This document shows, one piece after another, positions 18,519 to 27,098 of a DNA stretch of 64,000 nucleotides. The position numbers and the translations under genes were made by a program. This DNA comes from Blastocatellia bacterium AA13 (GTDB lineage Bacteria; Acidobacteriota; Blastocatellia; UBA7656). The stretch spans positions 45,294 through 109,293 of the forward strand of contig QHVH01000036.1 of the NCBI GenBank assembly GCA_003222245.1, written 5' to 3'. The notes under the pieces are model-generated. The model did no database searches. It worked only from the letters and a program-made list of their open reading frames with translations, and was not told the origin of the DNA. Position 1 is the stretch's first letter. Each line of letters starts with the position of its first letter.

Positions 18519-18674
18519 CTATCCATTGGAACTGTCGCAATCGGAGTGCCCGCAACCGCAGCCATTCTCCAGCGGCATGCTTTCACAATGAGACCCACAG
18601 TAAGCTGCGCCGATCGAGACTGCACATCGGCAGCCCTGGTGTTTGCATTCTTTATTTGTTGCTCCGCTAGCCAT
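18519..18674 (-). CDS. Small bacterial metallothionein (SmtA/BmtA-like)
   Basis: 51 residues from the ATG at 18674 (54 if the ATG at 18683 is used). A ribosome site AAGGAGGG lies directly before the upstream ATG and 10 nt before the chosen one. Eight cysteines and several histidines are arranged as CKHQGCRC, YCGSHC and GCGCGHSDCD, the order of the cyanobacterial SmtA / pseudomonad BmtA zinc-finger-like fold (CxCxxCxC ... YYCSxxCA ... GCGHxxCxC). Expected to bind zinc, cadmium or copper in the cytoplasm. It sits between a glycine-zipper protein gene (65 nt upstream, same strand) and the superoxide dismutase gene. The opposite-strand ORF of 76 codons is its shadow. Confidence 0.82.
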   Translation of the reverse strand: MASGATNKECKHQGCRCAVSIGAAYCGSHCESMPLENGCGCGHSDCDSSNG

Positions 18675-18739
18675 GGAAAGCATCCCTCCTTTCTATATTG
18701 CTCCGACGTCACGATAAACGGCTGATGATCGAAGCACGA

Positions 18740-19954
18740 TTAACGACGCGACTCGTCGCGATAGCCTGGAGAGATCGCTCTCACGGTGAATTCCGTTCCG
18801 GGACTGAGATCGAGATTGTCTCGGCCTTGGATAAACACCGATCCCGCGCCGGCCCCGGCTCCTACGGCCGCTCCAATCGCCGCGCCTTTACCGCCGCCGG
18901 CTATTGCGCCTATTACAGCGCCAAGGGCGGCGCCAATGCCCGTTCTTCCGACCGTGCGGCCTGTCTGGCTGTCTCTATCAGATAGATTGCCTTCATTGTC
19001 GACGCGCACGTCTTCGCCATTCGAAGGCCGAACACCTTCTATATAGCCGGAGAACTCTCGTGTTCCTCCATTATGAAGTCGAATCCGTTCGAAGTTCAGC
19101 GTGAGTTCGGCTCTGCCGGTTGCGCGTCCCGGGCGTTCCGTTCTTGAGACATATCCTTCGAGAACATCGCCTTCAAACTGGCTGGGTGAGCGCACCGTCA
19201 TCGTGAATCGATCTCCTTCGCCGGCCGCACGCGTGCTCAGGGCATTATCGAGACTGGCCACCAACCTGGCGCCGTCGGGAACCGCGAAGCTGCGCATACC
19301 CTGATCCGGATTGCCCAACACCGGAGCCGCATTCTGGAAGAGGTCGAGGCGGGCTACGTCATCAGTCTTTGTGTAGAAAGTGGTAACGCTAACCGGGTGA
19401 TCGATGCTTTCGATATCGAGCCGTCGAGTAACGCGGAGTCCGCGTCCGTTTTCAACAGAATCGAATGTAACCGTGTAGTTGGCGCCCCGTTCACCGGCTG
19501 TACTGACAACGAGGCGGCCGCCGTTGAGACTTGCGGTAACATTGATGGTTCGGCCTCTCGGCGTTTGTTCGGTTCGAGTGCGGCCGTCCGCTTCAAACGT
19601 CACCTGCGGAGCTCGGCTCGATGCGATAGTTAGACTACGGCCGTGTCCTTCTAAAGCAAGAGTGTCAGGTGCATCGAGACGTCGGGAAATGACTCTCTGA
19701 AGACGATCCGTTTCTTCAGGCGAAAGACCGCGAGTCGCCCGCCTGGCTGTTTCAACAACGTCTTCACTGCGGCTGGAATCTATTTGATAAGTACCGGTCA
19801 GACGATCGGCCAACGAATTCCGGCCATACGACTGGCGTCCGCGCGAGTCAGATCTCTGCGGTCCGCCTGAATATGCGCTGACGGGCAACGTAGTCGTTGC
19901 GATCAAAGTCAGCGCAGCGATGATTGGCAAAAGGTATTTGGTTTTTGTCGCCAT
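18740..19954 (-). CDS. Exported protein with C-terminal glycine zipper
   Basis: 404 residues from the ATG at 19954, which has ACGGAGG just upstream; the longer frame adds 24 residues without support. Signal peptide to about residue 30 (VSAYSGG). A beta-rich middle follows, with repeated lipid-binding-like strands (NVTASLNGGRLVVSTAG, YTVTFDSVENGRGLRVTRRL). Near 345-385 is a glycine-zipper segment (GIGAALGAVIGAIAGGGKG, then AAIGAAVGAGAGAGSVFIQG). The end reads LDLSPGTEFTVRAISPG, as in YMGG/glycine-zipper exported proteins. Probably outer-membrane associated; no enzymatic motif seen. A similar zipper with the same GGGKGA core is in the protein at 51.1-51.6 kb. Confidence 0.75.
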   Translation of the reverse strand: MATKTKYLLPIIAALTLIATTTLPVSAYSGGPQRSDSRGRQSYGRNSLADRLTGTYQIDSSRSEDVVETARRATRGLSPEETDRLQRVISRRLDAPDTLALEGHGRSLTIASSRAPQVTFEADGRTRTEQTPRGRTINVTASLNGGRLVVSTAGERGANYTVTFDSVENGRGLRVTRRLDIESIDHPVSVTTFYTKTDDVARLDLFQNAAPVLGNPDQGMRSFAVPDGARLVASLDNALSTRAAGEGDRFTMTVRSPSQFEGDVLEGYVSRTERPGRATGRAELTLNFERIRLHNGGTREFSGYIEGVRPSNGEDVRVDNEGNLSDRDSQTGRTVGRTGIGAALGAVIGAIAGGGKGAAIGAAVGAGAGAGSVFIQGRDNLDLSPGTEFTVRAISPGYRDESRR

Positions 19955-20810
19955 GAAAAAAACCTCCGTTAAATGAAAAGTGGAAAAGTGCTTGGAGCAC
20001 GGCATGGCGACGCTGGACGCCTGCATTAGAATTAGCCGCCTTAATAGTGACCGTGCCCGTCGGTTAGGATTGCTGCAAACAGGGTGCCGTTAGAATGTGT
20101 ATGGAGATAAGTCGCGCGCAGCCGCGAAGGCGCAACGCAGCATAAAGAATGAAATGTTCAACTCGTACAAACTCGCGCTTCCCTTTATCTTAGCGGCCTC
20201 GCGACATGCGGAGCCGTGCCTCAAATTACGCCTGTATCGGAGGCGCCTGCCTATACGATTTTATCCGTTTCGTTAAGGAGCGCCCGCAACGATAAGCGGC
20301 ACGGTTCAACAGCCTGCATTCTGAAGAATGTCCATTTGTGGTGTGTATTCCTGAGTTTGGACGGCGTTATTGCCTCTGAAGCTGTTTTCAGAGTCTGGTA
20401 GCGCCGGACAAATGCGTTAGAGCAAGGGTGCGATAGATTGATGAGGCTCTAAACCGTTTCACCGTATGACGTTGGAGGCGCCGCAGAAAAGACCTGGGCC
20501 TCCTTTTCGCTTTCGCAAGCTCCGTCGAACTTATGATACACTCAGCGCGTTTTTGATAACGTGGTTGATACGAAGCAGATTGAGCTTGGGGGTCCGGTTC
20601 TCCGAAGAAGCCTTATTCAGTCTTAGATGTAGTCGCTTGATCGCGCCAGTCAGTAAGGCTCCGAGCTTCGTGCTGACAAAACCGATTCTGCGTGCCTCTC
20701 GCAGCGGGAAGTATTTTACAAATCGGGTCCAAGTGCCGTAAGCCGAATAGCGGTTAATCTACGTCGACCGTCCGCGTATGCGATTACGCGGGCGTCAGGA
20801 GACGAGCGCA
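19955..20810. other. Intergenic region before the first ECF sigma gene
   Basis: About 850 bases. Near 20120 is a short GCGAAGGCGCAACGC motif, similar to one near 16845 (GCGAGGACGCAAAGACGC), perhaps fragments of a genomic repeat. A weak terminator-like stem GGAGGC/GCCTCC with TTTT lies at 20474-20507. No coding frame is convincing. Confidence 0.45.
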
Positions 20811-21380
20811 ATGTGGAAATGGCGAAGTAAAAGTCTGTCGTGGCAAGACCTTGAGGCGGTATTCGATGCAGCAAAACTCGGTGACGAACAAGGGATAGAC
20901 AGGCTTTTTTCATTTGTCCGATCCAGGTTGATGCTGCTTGCCAGGCACCGTGTGCCGGAAGCCGCCGAAGATGTAGTTCAGGACTCATTGCTGATAGTTC
21001 ATCGAGAGTTCCCGGCGGTCTCCAGCCTCGGCGGCCTGCTCGCCTTCGCTCATCAAGTTCTCCGCAACAAAATCGGAAACGTCTATCAAGGGCGTTATCG
21101 ACGAAAGCAGGTCGATCTTGCGGATGCCCAGCTTCCCTATTCAATGGATGGAAAGAGCGACGCGAGGGAGCTGGAGCGGATCGTGGTGCAGTCGATCGCA
21201 AAGCTCGGCGAGAATCATCCCGTCTGCCGGTCCATACTTGCGGCCCTCTTTCACGGACTTGAACCCGGCGAAATAAGTGAGAAGCTCGGCATTTCGAAAT
21301 CTAATCTGAAGGTTCGCACGTTTCGATGCCGGAGGGCGCTGCGCGACCTGCTGCGCGATGAGTACAGCCTCGACGTGTAG
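20811..21380 (+). CDS. ECF-type RNA polymerase sigma factor (module A)
   Basis: 189 residues from the ATG at 20811, which has AGGAGACGAGCGC before it; an in-frame ATG at 20778 has no ribosome site. Region 2 is about residues 20-85 (LFSFVRSRLMLLARHRVPEAAEDVVQDSLLIVHREFP; LRNKIGNVY). Region 4 is about 130-185 (LFHGLEPGEISEKLGISKSNLKVRTFRCRRALRDLL). It would direct RNA polymerase to a small regulon. The membrane zinc-finger protein 93 nt downstream is its probable anti-sigma factor, and the TPR-CHAT gene follows, so the three genes make one signalling unit. Confidence 0.88.
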   Translation: MWKWRSKSLSWQDLEAVFDAAKLGDEQGIDRLFSFVRSRLMLLARHRVPEAAEDVVQDSLLIVHREFPAVSSLGGLLAFAHQVLRNKIGNVYQGRYRRKQVDLADAQLPYSMDGKSDARELERIVVQSIAKLGENHPVCRSILAALFHGLEPGEISEKLGISKSNLKVRTFRCRRALRDLLRDEYSLDV

Positions 21381-21473
21381 AGAGCCGTCCACGATCTTTG
21401 TCTGGAGGCCAAGCGATCTCGGCAGGCAGTAATCTTATTCTCTCCCTTTGCTACTGTGGTAGAATCGATACAA

Positions 21474-22286
21474 ATGGAACAGAAGTGCTCAGATAAGCGG
21501 CTAGGGCAGTTGATCGGCTTATACGAGCTCGGCGCGCTTGACGAGAAGGAGCGGCGCCGTTTTCAGGATCATTTCATCGCGTGCGATTACTGCTATCAAC
21601 AGGTCTATTCGTTAGAGCCGGTGATGAATGCTTTTCGGGCACACAGGAGCGCCGCGATGAGCGAAGACGCCGATGGACTCGAACGGACTATAGGTGTGCG
21701 CGCGCTCACTTCGGAAGTGCGGCCGCGGAGTCGCAGCCCGCTGCCCGTCTTTGCGGCGCTCGCGGTAGTGCTGATTGTAGGCGCCTGGCTTTTTTACACC
21801 AGTTTCTTTTCCCATCGGATTGATTCGCCGGTCCAAGTCGCGAGCGCGCGATGGGACGACATCGGGATTCCCAGGGCTCCTTATACTCGTCCGAAAGAGG
21901 GAACCGTTCTTCGCGGTTCCGAAGCATTGTTTGACCGAGCGATGGCGTCTTATGAGGCTGGAGACTACTCGAAAGCCATCGAGCAGCTCGATACGCTCAG
22001 GGAGACGTCGCCGGAAACGATCCCGCCCGGCGCCAATTTCTATTTGGGCGTGTCCCTGTTGCTGGCGAGTCGAGCGGAAGAAGCTATATCACCGCTGCGC
22101 CGTGTTATCGAATCGGGCGATGGGACCAAGCTTGAAGCCTCGCATTTCTATTTGGGGCTAGGCTATCTCAAGCACGATCAGCCCGGCCAGGCCCAGGCCG
22201 AGTTCGACACGGTCATCGGTATGAAGGGCCAATACCAGTCGGACGCCGAGAATTTGAATCAAATAATAGCAAAGCGACTTCACTAG
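21474..22286 (+). CDS. Membrane anti-sigma-like zinc-finger protein with TPRs
   Basis: 270 residues from the ATG at 21474 (a GTG at 21456 is the alternative). Residues 1-50 contain H33, C37 and C40 in HFIACDYC, the HxxxCxxC of zinc-binding anti-sigma domains. One transmembrane helix is near 90-112 (PVFAALAVVLIVGAWLFYTSFF). Beyond it are about three TPR-like helices (ALFDRAMASYEAGDYSKAIEQLD, ANFYLGVSLLLASRAEEAISPLRR, SHFYLGLGYLKHDQPGQAQAEFD). The predicted topology is N-terminus inside, TPRs in the periplasm. This suits an anti-sigma factor that senses an envelope signal or a partner protein, here most likely the CHAT protein encoded 84 nt downstream. Confidence 0.85.
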   Translation: MEQKCSDKRLGQLIGLYELGALDEKERRRFQDHFIACDYCYQQVYSLEPVMNAFRAHRSAAMSEDADGLERTIGVRALTSEVRPRSRSPLPVFAALAVVLIVGAWLFYTSFFSHRIDSPVQVASARWDDIGIPRAPYTRPKEGTVLRGSEALFDRAMASYEAGDYSKAIEQLDTLRETSPETIPPGANFYLGVSLLLASRAEEAISPLRRVIESGDGTKLEASHFYLGLGYLKHDQPGQAQAEFDTVIGMKGQYQSDAENLNQIIAKRLH

Positions 22287-22370
22287 AATACCAGCGACAC
22301 GATTTCACGTTTTATCGAGCGTACTCCTATGCACGCAAGACCGAGTTGTATGGCTACGGCAACGGGAGAT

Positions 22371-25250
22371 ATGAACAGACCTGCCGGTCTTGTGCTGATA
22401 TTGACTTTTGCATTGATGCTGGGAACCTATGCGTGCCGCTCCGTGTCCACGAGCGCCATCGAGGTTGGCGAGCGCAGAGAGGCCGTGCTTCGTGAGCGCG
22501 GATCAGGCCGGCGTGAGCTTGGCCGTGGGCCCGAAGCGCGATGGTCGTTTCACGGCCGCGGCGGTCAGAAGGTCTCAATCAAGGCCGAATCCTACGAGTT
22601 CGATGTCTGCATGGCGCTCCTGGACCCTCAGGGTAAGCGCATCGCATTCGCCGACGACAATGGCGGGTTTTCAAACGCGCAGATCGACACGACGATCGAT
22701 AGCGAGGGCGCCTTCACGGTGGTCGTAGGCGGCGTTGACGAAGATCAGTTTGGAAATTACTCGGTGGCCGTTTACGAGGGCGATCATCCGGTGGATTGGA
22801 GCCGTTCGGCGATCGAAGCATACTACAAGCACGGCATCGAATGGGCAGAGCAGCATGACAATAACCGGGCAAAGAGCTGGTTGAATCTGGGGCTCGGCCA
22901 CTATCTGGCCGAGCGAAGGAATTGGGACGAGGCCGAACGCTATTACGTTGAGAGCTTTTCGCAGGCCGATCAAGGCCGTTTCTACTACGGCAAATGGGCT
23001 GCAGCGCTTCAACGCGGAGCGCTATTCGCGCGGCGCCGCCGATTCGATCAGGCGCTATCAGAGTTTCAATCCGCGCTCGAGACGAGCAAGAGCCTGCGAG
23101 CAAGCGACGAAGCCGAATCGCGGGTCTTGATCGAATTCGGAAACCTCTATCAGGCGATCGCCCGTCCCGATCTGTCTCGAATTTATTTCCGGGCCGCAAC
23201 CGCGCAAGCCGAGCAACACGGAAGCAGATCCACTCTTGTAAGCCTCTATACCTCCTTGAGCACGCTCTTGCAGTCGCAGGACAAAGAGAAGGCAATCAGC
23301 TACGCGGAATCCGCATACGGCTTGAGGGAGGGATTGGCTCCGGCGCTCGAATTGAAAGCGCTCTACACTCTTGCCGGCACATATCTGTTTCTGGATCCGG
23401 GCCGTTCGAAGGAGGGCATGGCTCTTGCGGAACAGATGAGAGATAAGGCGAGGCAGGCAGGCTGCCTGGACGAAGAGGTTGGCTCACTCGCACTCATCAG
23501 CATGGCGCGATACGCCGCCGGCGACGTGCCCGCAATGATTGATTCCGCGCGGCAATCGCTCGAATTAACGCCCGCCGAGGATGAGAACCCCAACAATAAG
23601 AGAATCGCGCTTCAACTCCTTGCCGAAGGAGAGAAAGCGCGAGGCGACAACAGCGCCGCGCTGTCCTGGTGCCTGAGGGCGCTCGATACGGTTGAGACCG
23701 CCTGGGCAAAGGAGCGAATCGAGGAGCTGCGGCGAGAGCTGCTTTCGCAGTCTCGAGCAATCTGTACTCAGATCATAGGCAATCTCGATGCGATGAACCG
23801 ATCTCATCCGCGCATGGAATTTGCGCGGCAGGCATTCGACTATGCCGAGCGCAGTCGAAGCCGCTCGCTGCTCGAGCAACTACCCGGCGCCGACACCACT
23901 CGCAAGGCGCAGGACACCGAGTTGCTGAATCGTGAACGGGAACTGCTCGATCAAATCTCCGCCGTGAGAGGACAGCTTGTGATGCTGGAGAGCTCCAGCT
24001 CGCGCGAGACTCTATACAAGCTGCAGGAGCGCAGGGCCGGCTTGATCGCCGAACGTATCAGGCTGCAAGCCGAAATCAGCGACTCGATCGGCAGCCGCTA
24101 TCGCGCCGCGCATCTGTCGCCTGTGACGGCTGAACAGGCTCAAAATATCCTTGCGGAGTTCGGCCCGAACAGCGCGGTTCTGTACTATCAGCTCGGCATT
24201 CAAGCGAGCTTTGTTGTAGCGGTGACGCCGAAGGGCTTTTACCTCTACAGGCTTCCCGATTGGACCATAATCTCGAAAGCGGTCACGGAATGGCGAGTAC
24301 GCATTTCGGAGCAATCAGGCCGTCAACCTGACGCGGCCAGCGCGGAGGCCTACGATCGAATTGCTCACAATCTCTATTCGCTCCTGGTTGGGCCCGCGGC
24401 AGGGGTCATTCAAGGACGCGACCTTATCATCGTTCCCTCCGATGCGTTGTCGGGCCTCGCTTTTGAAGCGCTCGTCGTTCGCGACGCAAAGGTTGAACGC
24501 GGCGCAAAGTACCTTGTCGAGCAGCGCGCCGTCAGTTATGTGCCTTCGATTTCGGTGCTGGCGGAGCTCGTCAGCAAGAAACGCGAAGGCGGCGCGCGTT
24601 CGAAAGGGCTGCTTCTTCTCGGAGATGTTTCGTCGGCGCCGGACAGCGTAGGCGACCTCGCGTTGAGAGGAACTCTCAATGAGAGCTTGCCGGCGGCGCG
24701 AGAAGAGATCGAAGAGATCGGACGAATGGCGGTTGCGAGAGGCTTGAGTCCTACGATATGGCTTGGTGCGGAAGCAAGCGAGAAGAAGTTCAAGATTACC
24801 GATCTGTCAGGTTTTCGCTTCGTTCACATAGCTACGCACGGTATTTCAGACAAGCAGGACGGCGAGTCGTCCGCGCTCGCCCTGGCTACCGGGCCGGATG
24901 AATCAGAAGATGGAATTTTGACCAGCGCCGAAATCGAGACTCTGAAGCTCAATGCGGAACTCGTTGTATTGAGCGGGTGCGAAACCAGCATCGGACAGGC
25001 GGCCGGCGCCGAAGGAATGGTCGGGCTGAGCCGCACGTTTCTCGTCGCGGGCGCGCGGACCGTGTGCGGTTCGCTCTGGCGAGTCGAAGACGTATGGACT
25101 GAGAAACTGATGACTGAGTTCTATCGCGGCTTCTTAGGAAACGGACGGAACAAGTCTCAAGCGCTCAGACTTGCTAAGCTCGCGATGTTGAAGAACGGAG
25201 CGAATCCCTCTCAATGGGCTCCATTCATTCTGGTTGGGGTACCCGCCTGA
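22371..25250 (+). CDS. Exported TPR-CHAT protease-like protein (module A)
   Basis: 959 residues from the ATG at 22371 (frame open from 22329). N-terminus: hydrophobic segment ending LGTYACRS, a possible lipoprotein cysteine or signal-peptide end. About 30-150 is a beta domain like bacterial pre-peptidase C-terminal (PPC) modules (GGQKVSIKAESYEFDVCMALLDPQG). About 165-480 is an array of TPRs, then a coiled coil near 520-580. The C-terminal ~300 residues are a CHAT domain with the caspase-type dyad H823 (VHIATHGI) and C870 (VLSGCETSIG), followed by GMVGLSRTFLVAGARTVCGSLW. Expected to act as a cysteine peptidase, in the envelope if export is right. The substrate is unknown; the anti-sigma protein upstream is a candidate. 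Confidence 0.88.
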   Translation: MNRPAGLVLILTFALMLGTYACRSVSTSAIEVGERREAVLRERGSGRRELGRGPEARWSFHGRGGQKVSIKAESYEFDVCMALLDPQGKRIAFADDNGGFSNAQIDTTIDSEGAFTVVVGGVDEDQFGNYSVAVYEGDHPVDWSRSAIEAYYKHGIEWAEQHDNNRAKSWLNLGLGHYLAERRNWDEAERYYVESFSQADQGRFYYGKWAAALQRGALFARRRRFDQALSEFQSALETSKSLRASDEAESRVLIEFGNLYQAIARPDLSRIYFRAATAQAEQHGSRSTLVSLYTSLSTLLQSQDKEKAISYAESAYGLREGLAPALELKALYTLAGTYLFLDPGRSKEGMALAEQMRDKARQAGCLDEEVGSLALISMARYAAGDVPAMIDSARQSLELTPAEDENPNNKRIALQLLAEGEKARGDNSAALSWCLRALDTVETAWAKERIEELRRELLSQSRAICTQIIGNLDAMNRSHPRMEFARQAFDYAERSRSRSLLEQLPGADTTRKAQDTELLNRERELLDQISAVRGQLVMLESSSSRETLYKLQERRAGLIAERIRLQAEISDSIGSRYRAAHLSPVTAEQAQNILAEFGPNSAVLYYQLGIQASFVVAVTPKGFYLYRLPDWTIISKAVTEWRVRISEQSGRQPDAASAEAYDRIAHNLYSLLVGPAAGVIQGRDLIIVPSDALSGLAFEALVVRDAKVERGAKYLVEQRAVSYVPSISVLAELVSKKREGGARSKGLLLLGDVSSAPDSVGDLALRGTLNESLPAAREEIEEIGRMAVARGLSPTIWLGAEASEKKFKITDLSGFRFVHIATHGISDKQDGESSALALATGPDESEDGILTSAEIETLKLNAELVVLSGCETSIGQAAGAEGMVGLSRTFLVAGARTVCGSLWRVEDVWTEKLMTEFYRGFLGNGRNKSQALRLAKLAMLKNGANPSQWAPFILVGVPA

Positions 25251-25993
25251 CAAATAATAGTTAACAATTTGTGAAGAAAATAAAAACTGCGCGCGCGCAC
25301 ACGAGAATGTGTTCGAGGAAGTTTATTATGAACCGCTGGGCGCTATGATGCAGCAAGCGAGGCCTGCAAGACAGCAAAAATCAAGACGTTCCTGTTGTGA
25401 TCCTGCGGCCGCCAATTTTGATTGCGAACTTGAAGATGATTTGGATAGCGGCGCGAAAGAGAACCAGACAACAAGCGTTAGAAGCAAAATTATCCATCGA
25501 GTTTTCGACATTGAACTCTCCTTTGGTCCTGATTGATGTTGATAGTCTCGATGAAGCGTTGATACCAGCGTACCTTGCTGAATCGTGCGAGACTCGTCCG
25601 TCATAGTTTCGGGATTCAGGAATCGGTTTCACCTCGCACGACCGAATTATCTTCTACGTTTGTTGCACTGATCGTATTTCTATATACAAGACTCCGTTTT
25701 ATCGATAACTTTGAAAAAAAAGATTGCCTGCACGCTCGAATCTGAAACCTGAGACGTACGCCTCAAACCTTATTAATTCAGCGGCCCGGCAGTAATAATC
25801 GCAATACGAACCATAACATCTGGCCCAAATCCCAGAGAGCCTCTTTTAGAAAATTCTTAGTCGAAATACGTCGCGAGTAATTATTGATTGACGACGGCGA
25901 TGCTTTGTTAATGGGCGTGTCGTAATCGAAGCGAGCGACGCGCGTAGTCTTACGGCTTGGTTGAACGAGTTTGCTGAAGTGGAGGAGCAGAAT
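25251..25993. other. Intergenic region after module A
   Basis: About 740 bases with one supported small frame on the minus strand (25326-25511, listed). Otherwise AT-richer than the neighbours; no terminator, RNA gene or mobile element recognised. Confidence 0.45.
25326..25511 (-). CDS. Small exported peptide with two CC motifs
   Basis: 61 residues. The ATG at 25511 is preceded by AAAGGAGAGTTCA, a very good ribosome site. Residues 1-20 are a hydrophobic signal or anchor (MSKTRWIILLLTLVVWFSFA), then a Ser-rich stretch, then a hydrophobic cysteine-rich end (LDFCCLAGLACCIIAPSGS). I do not recognise it. The ribosome site and signal-like start are the support. It is convergent with the CHAT gene of module A and may be an accessory or substrate peptide, which is only a guess. 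Confidence 0.5.
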   Translation of the reverse strand: MSKTRWIILLLTLVVWFSFAPLSKSSSSSQSKLAAAGSQQERLDFCCLAGLACCIIAPSGS

Positions 25994-27076
25994 ATGATCG
26001 GGCGAACGGCCCCGCATACGGCTTCAAATGAAGCGCTCTTGCATCGGAACAAGCGGACGGATTTTTCCACCGCCGCTGCAGTGAGCACCGAATTTCTTTT
26101 TGATTGCGAGGCGCTCCCGCTCGTGATTCGTCCGGCTGTGCCGAAATTAAATCTTGTCAATTGGGCAAGCGAAAACCGTGAATTTGTCGACGACTCTCTT
26201 CTCGATTACGGAGCGATTTTGTTTCGAGGCTTCGGAGTTGCAAATATCGAGACTTTTACCTCATTCGCCCATGCGACATCGTCAGGCGGGCTGCTTGATT
26301 ATCGATATGGCTCAGTGCCAAGGCGCAGGATCGGCAACGGTGTATACACGTCTATCGAATGTCCGGCGGGCCGGACGATACCGCTTCACAACGAGATGTC
26401 GGACTCGCTTACCTGGCCGATGAAGATGTGGCTCTGCTGCCTCAAGCCCGCGCCCGGCGGAGGAGCGACCTCGATCGCCGATAGCGCTAATGTCTTTGAC
26501 AGGATCGATCCGGAGATAAGAGACAGCTTCATGAGCAACGGCGTGAGCTATGTTAGAAACTACCGGCCCGGGCTCGACCCATCGTACCGGCAGGTATTTG
26601 GCGGTTCGGCTCCGGAGGAAATCGAAGCCGTCTGCCGAGAGGCTGGAATTGAATTTGAGTGGCAAGCTAACGGCCGATTAAAGACTCGGCAAAATTGCCA
26701 GGCGATCGCAGTACATCCAGGAACGGGCCGCATTGTCTGGTTCAATCAGGCTCATCTATTGCACGGCTCCACGCTTGATCGCGAAGTTCCGCCCCAGCTT
26801 CTCGCCGCGCTCGGTGAGGAAGGCTTGCCGCGAAACGCGTACTATGGCGACGGCTCGCCTATTGAACTAAACGCGTTGAACGCGGTCCGAGAAGCCTACG
26901 AAGCCGAGAAGGTCTCCTTTAATTGGCAAGCCGGCGACGTGATGATGCTCGACAATATGTCGGTTGCTCACGGGCGCGAGCCTTATGCAGGCGAACGCCG
27001 GATCATCGTCGCCATGGCCGAGCTTTCATTACCGGAGGCGTTACCGGAAGCATTACCCGAGGCATTCCGGGTGTAG
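25994..27076 (+). CDS. TauD/TfdA-family Fe(II)/2-oxoglutarate dioxygenase, SyrP-like
   Basis: 360 residues from the ATG at 25994 (GGAGG 8 nt upstream; the frame is open to 25961). Double-stranded beta-helix oxygenase: GAILFRGF near residue 72, iron ligands in IPLHNEMS (HxE) and the distal His of NMSVAHGREPY, followed by a GERRIIVAMAE strand whose arginine would bind 2-oxoglutarate. The HNE rather than HxD triad and the length resemble SyrP-type hydroxylases acting on amino acids tethered to NRPS carriers. No NRPS is in view, so the substrate is open. The C-terminus ends in three imperfect LPEA units, encoded by a 12-bp tandem repeat, which looks like recent slippage. Confidence 0.88.
   Translation: MIGRTAPHTASNEALLHRNKRTDFSTAAAVSTEFLFDCEALPLVIRPAVPKLNLVNWASENREFVDDSLLDYGAILFRGFGVANIETFTSFAHATSSGGLLDYRYGSVPRRRIGNGVYTSIECPAGRTIPLHNEMSDSLTWPMKMWLCCLKPAPGGGATSIADSANVFDRIDPEIRDSFMSNGVSYVRNYRPGLDPSYRQVFGGSAPEEIEAVCREAGIEFEWQANGRLKTRQNCQAIAVHPGTGRIVWFNQAHLLHGSTLDREVPPQLLAALGEEGLPRNAYYGDGSPIELNALNAVREAYEAEKVSFNWQAGDVMMLDNMSVAHGREPYAGERRIIVAMAELSLPEALPEALPEAFRV
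27028..27067 (+). repeat. 12-bp tandem repeat encoding LPEA units
   Basis: Three and a half copies of TTACCGGAGGCG-like units at the very 3' end of the dioxygenase gene. Confidence 0.7.
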
Positions 27077-27098
27077 TCGAGCGTCGATTCCGGTCATC

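Noticed and set aside
18495..18725. 76-codon cysteine-containing frame on the + strand
   Set aside because: It is the antisense shadow of the metallothionein gene, which has the better ribosome site, motif order and terminator.
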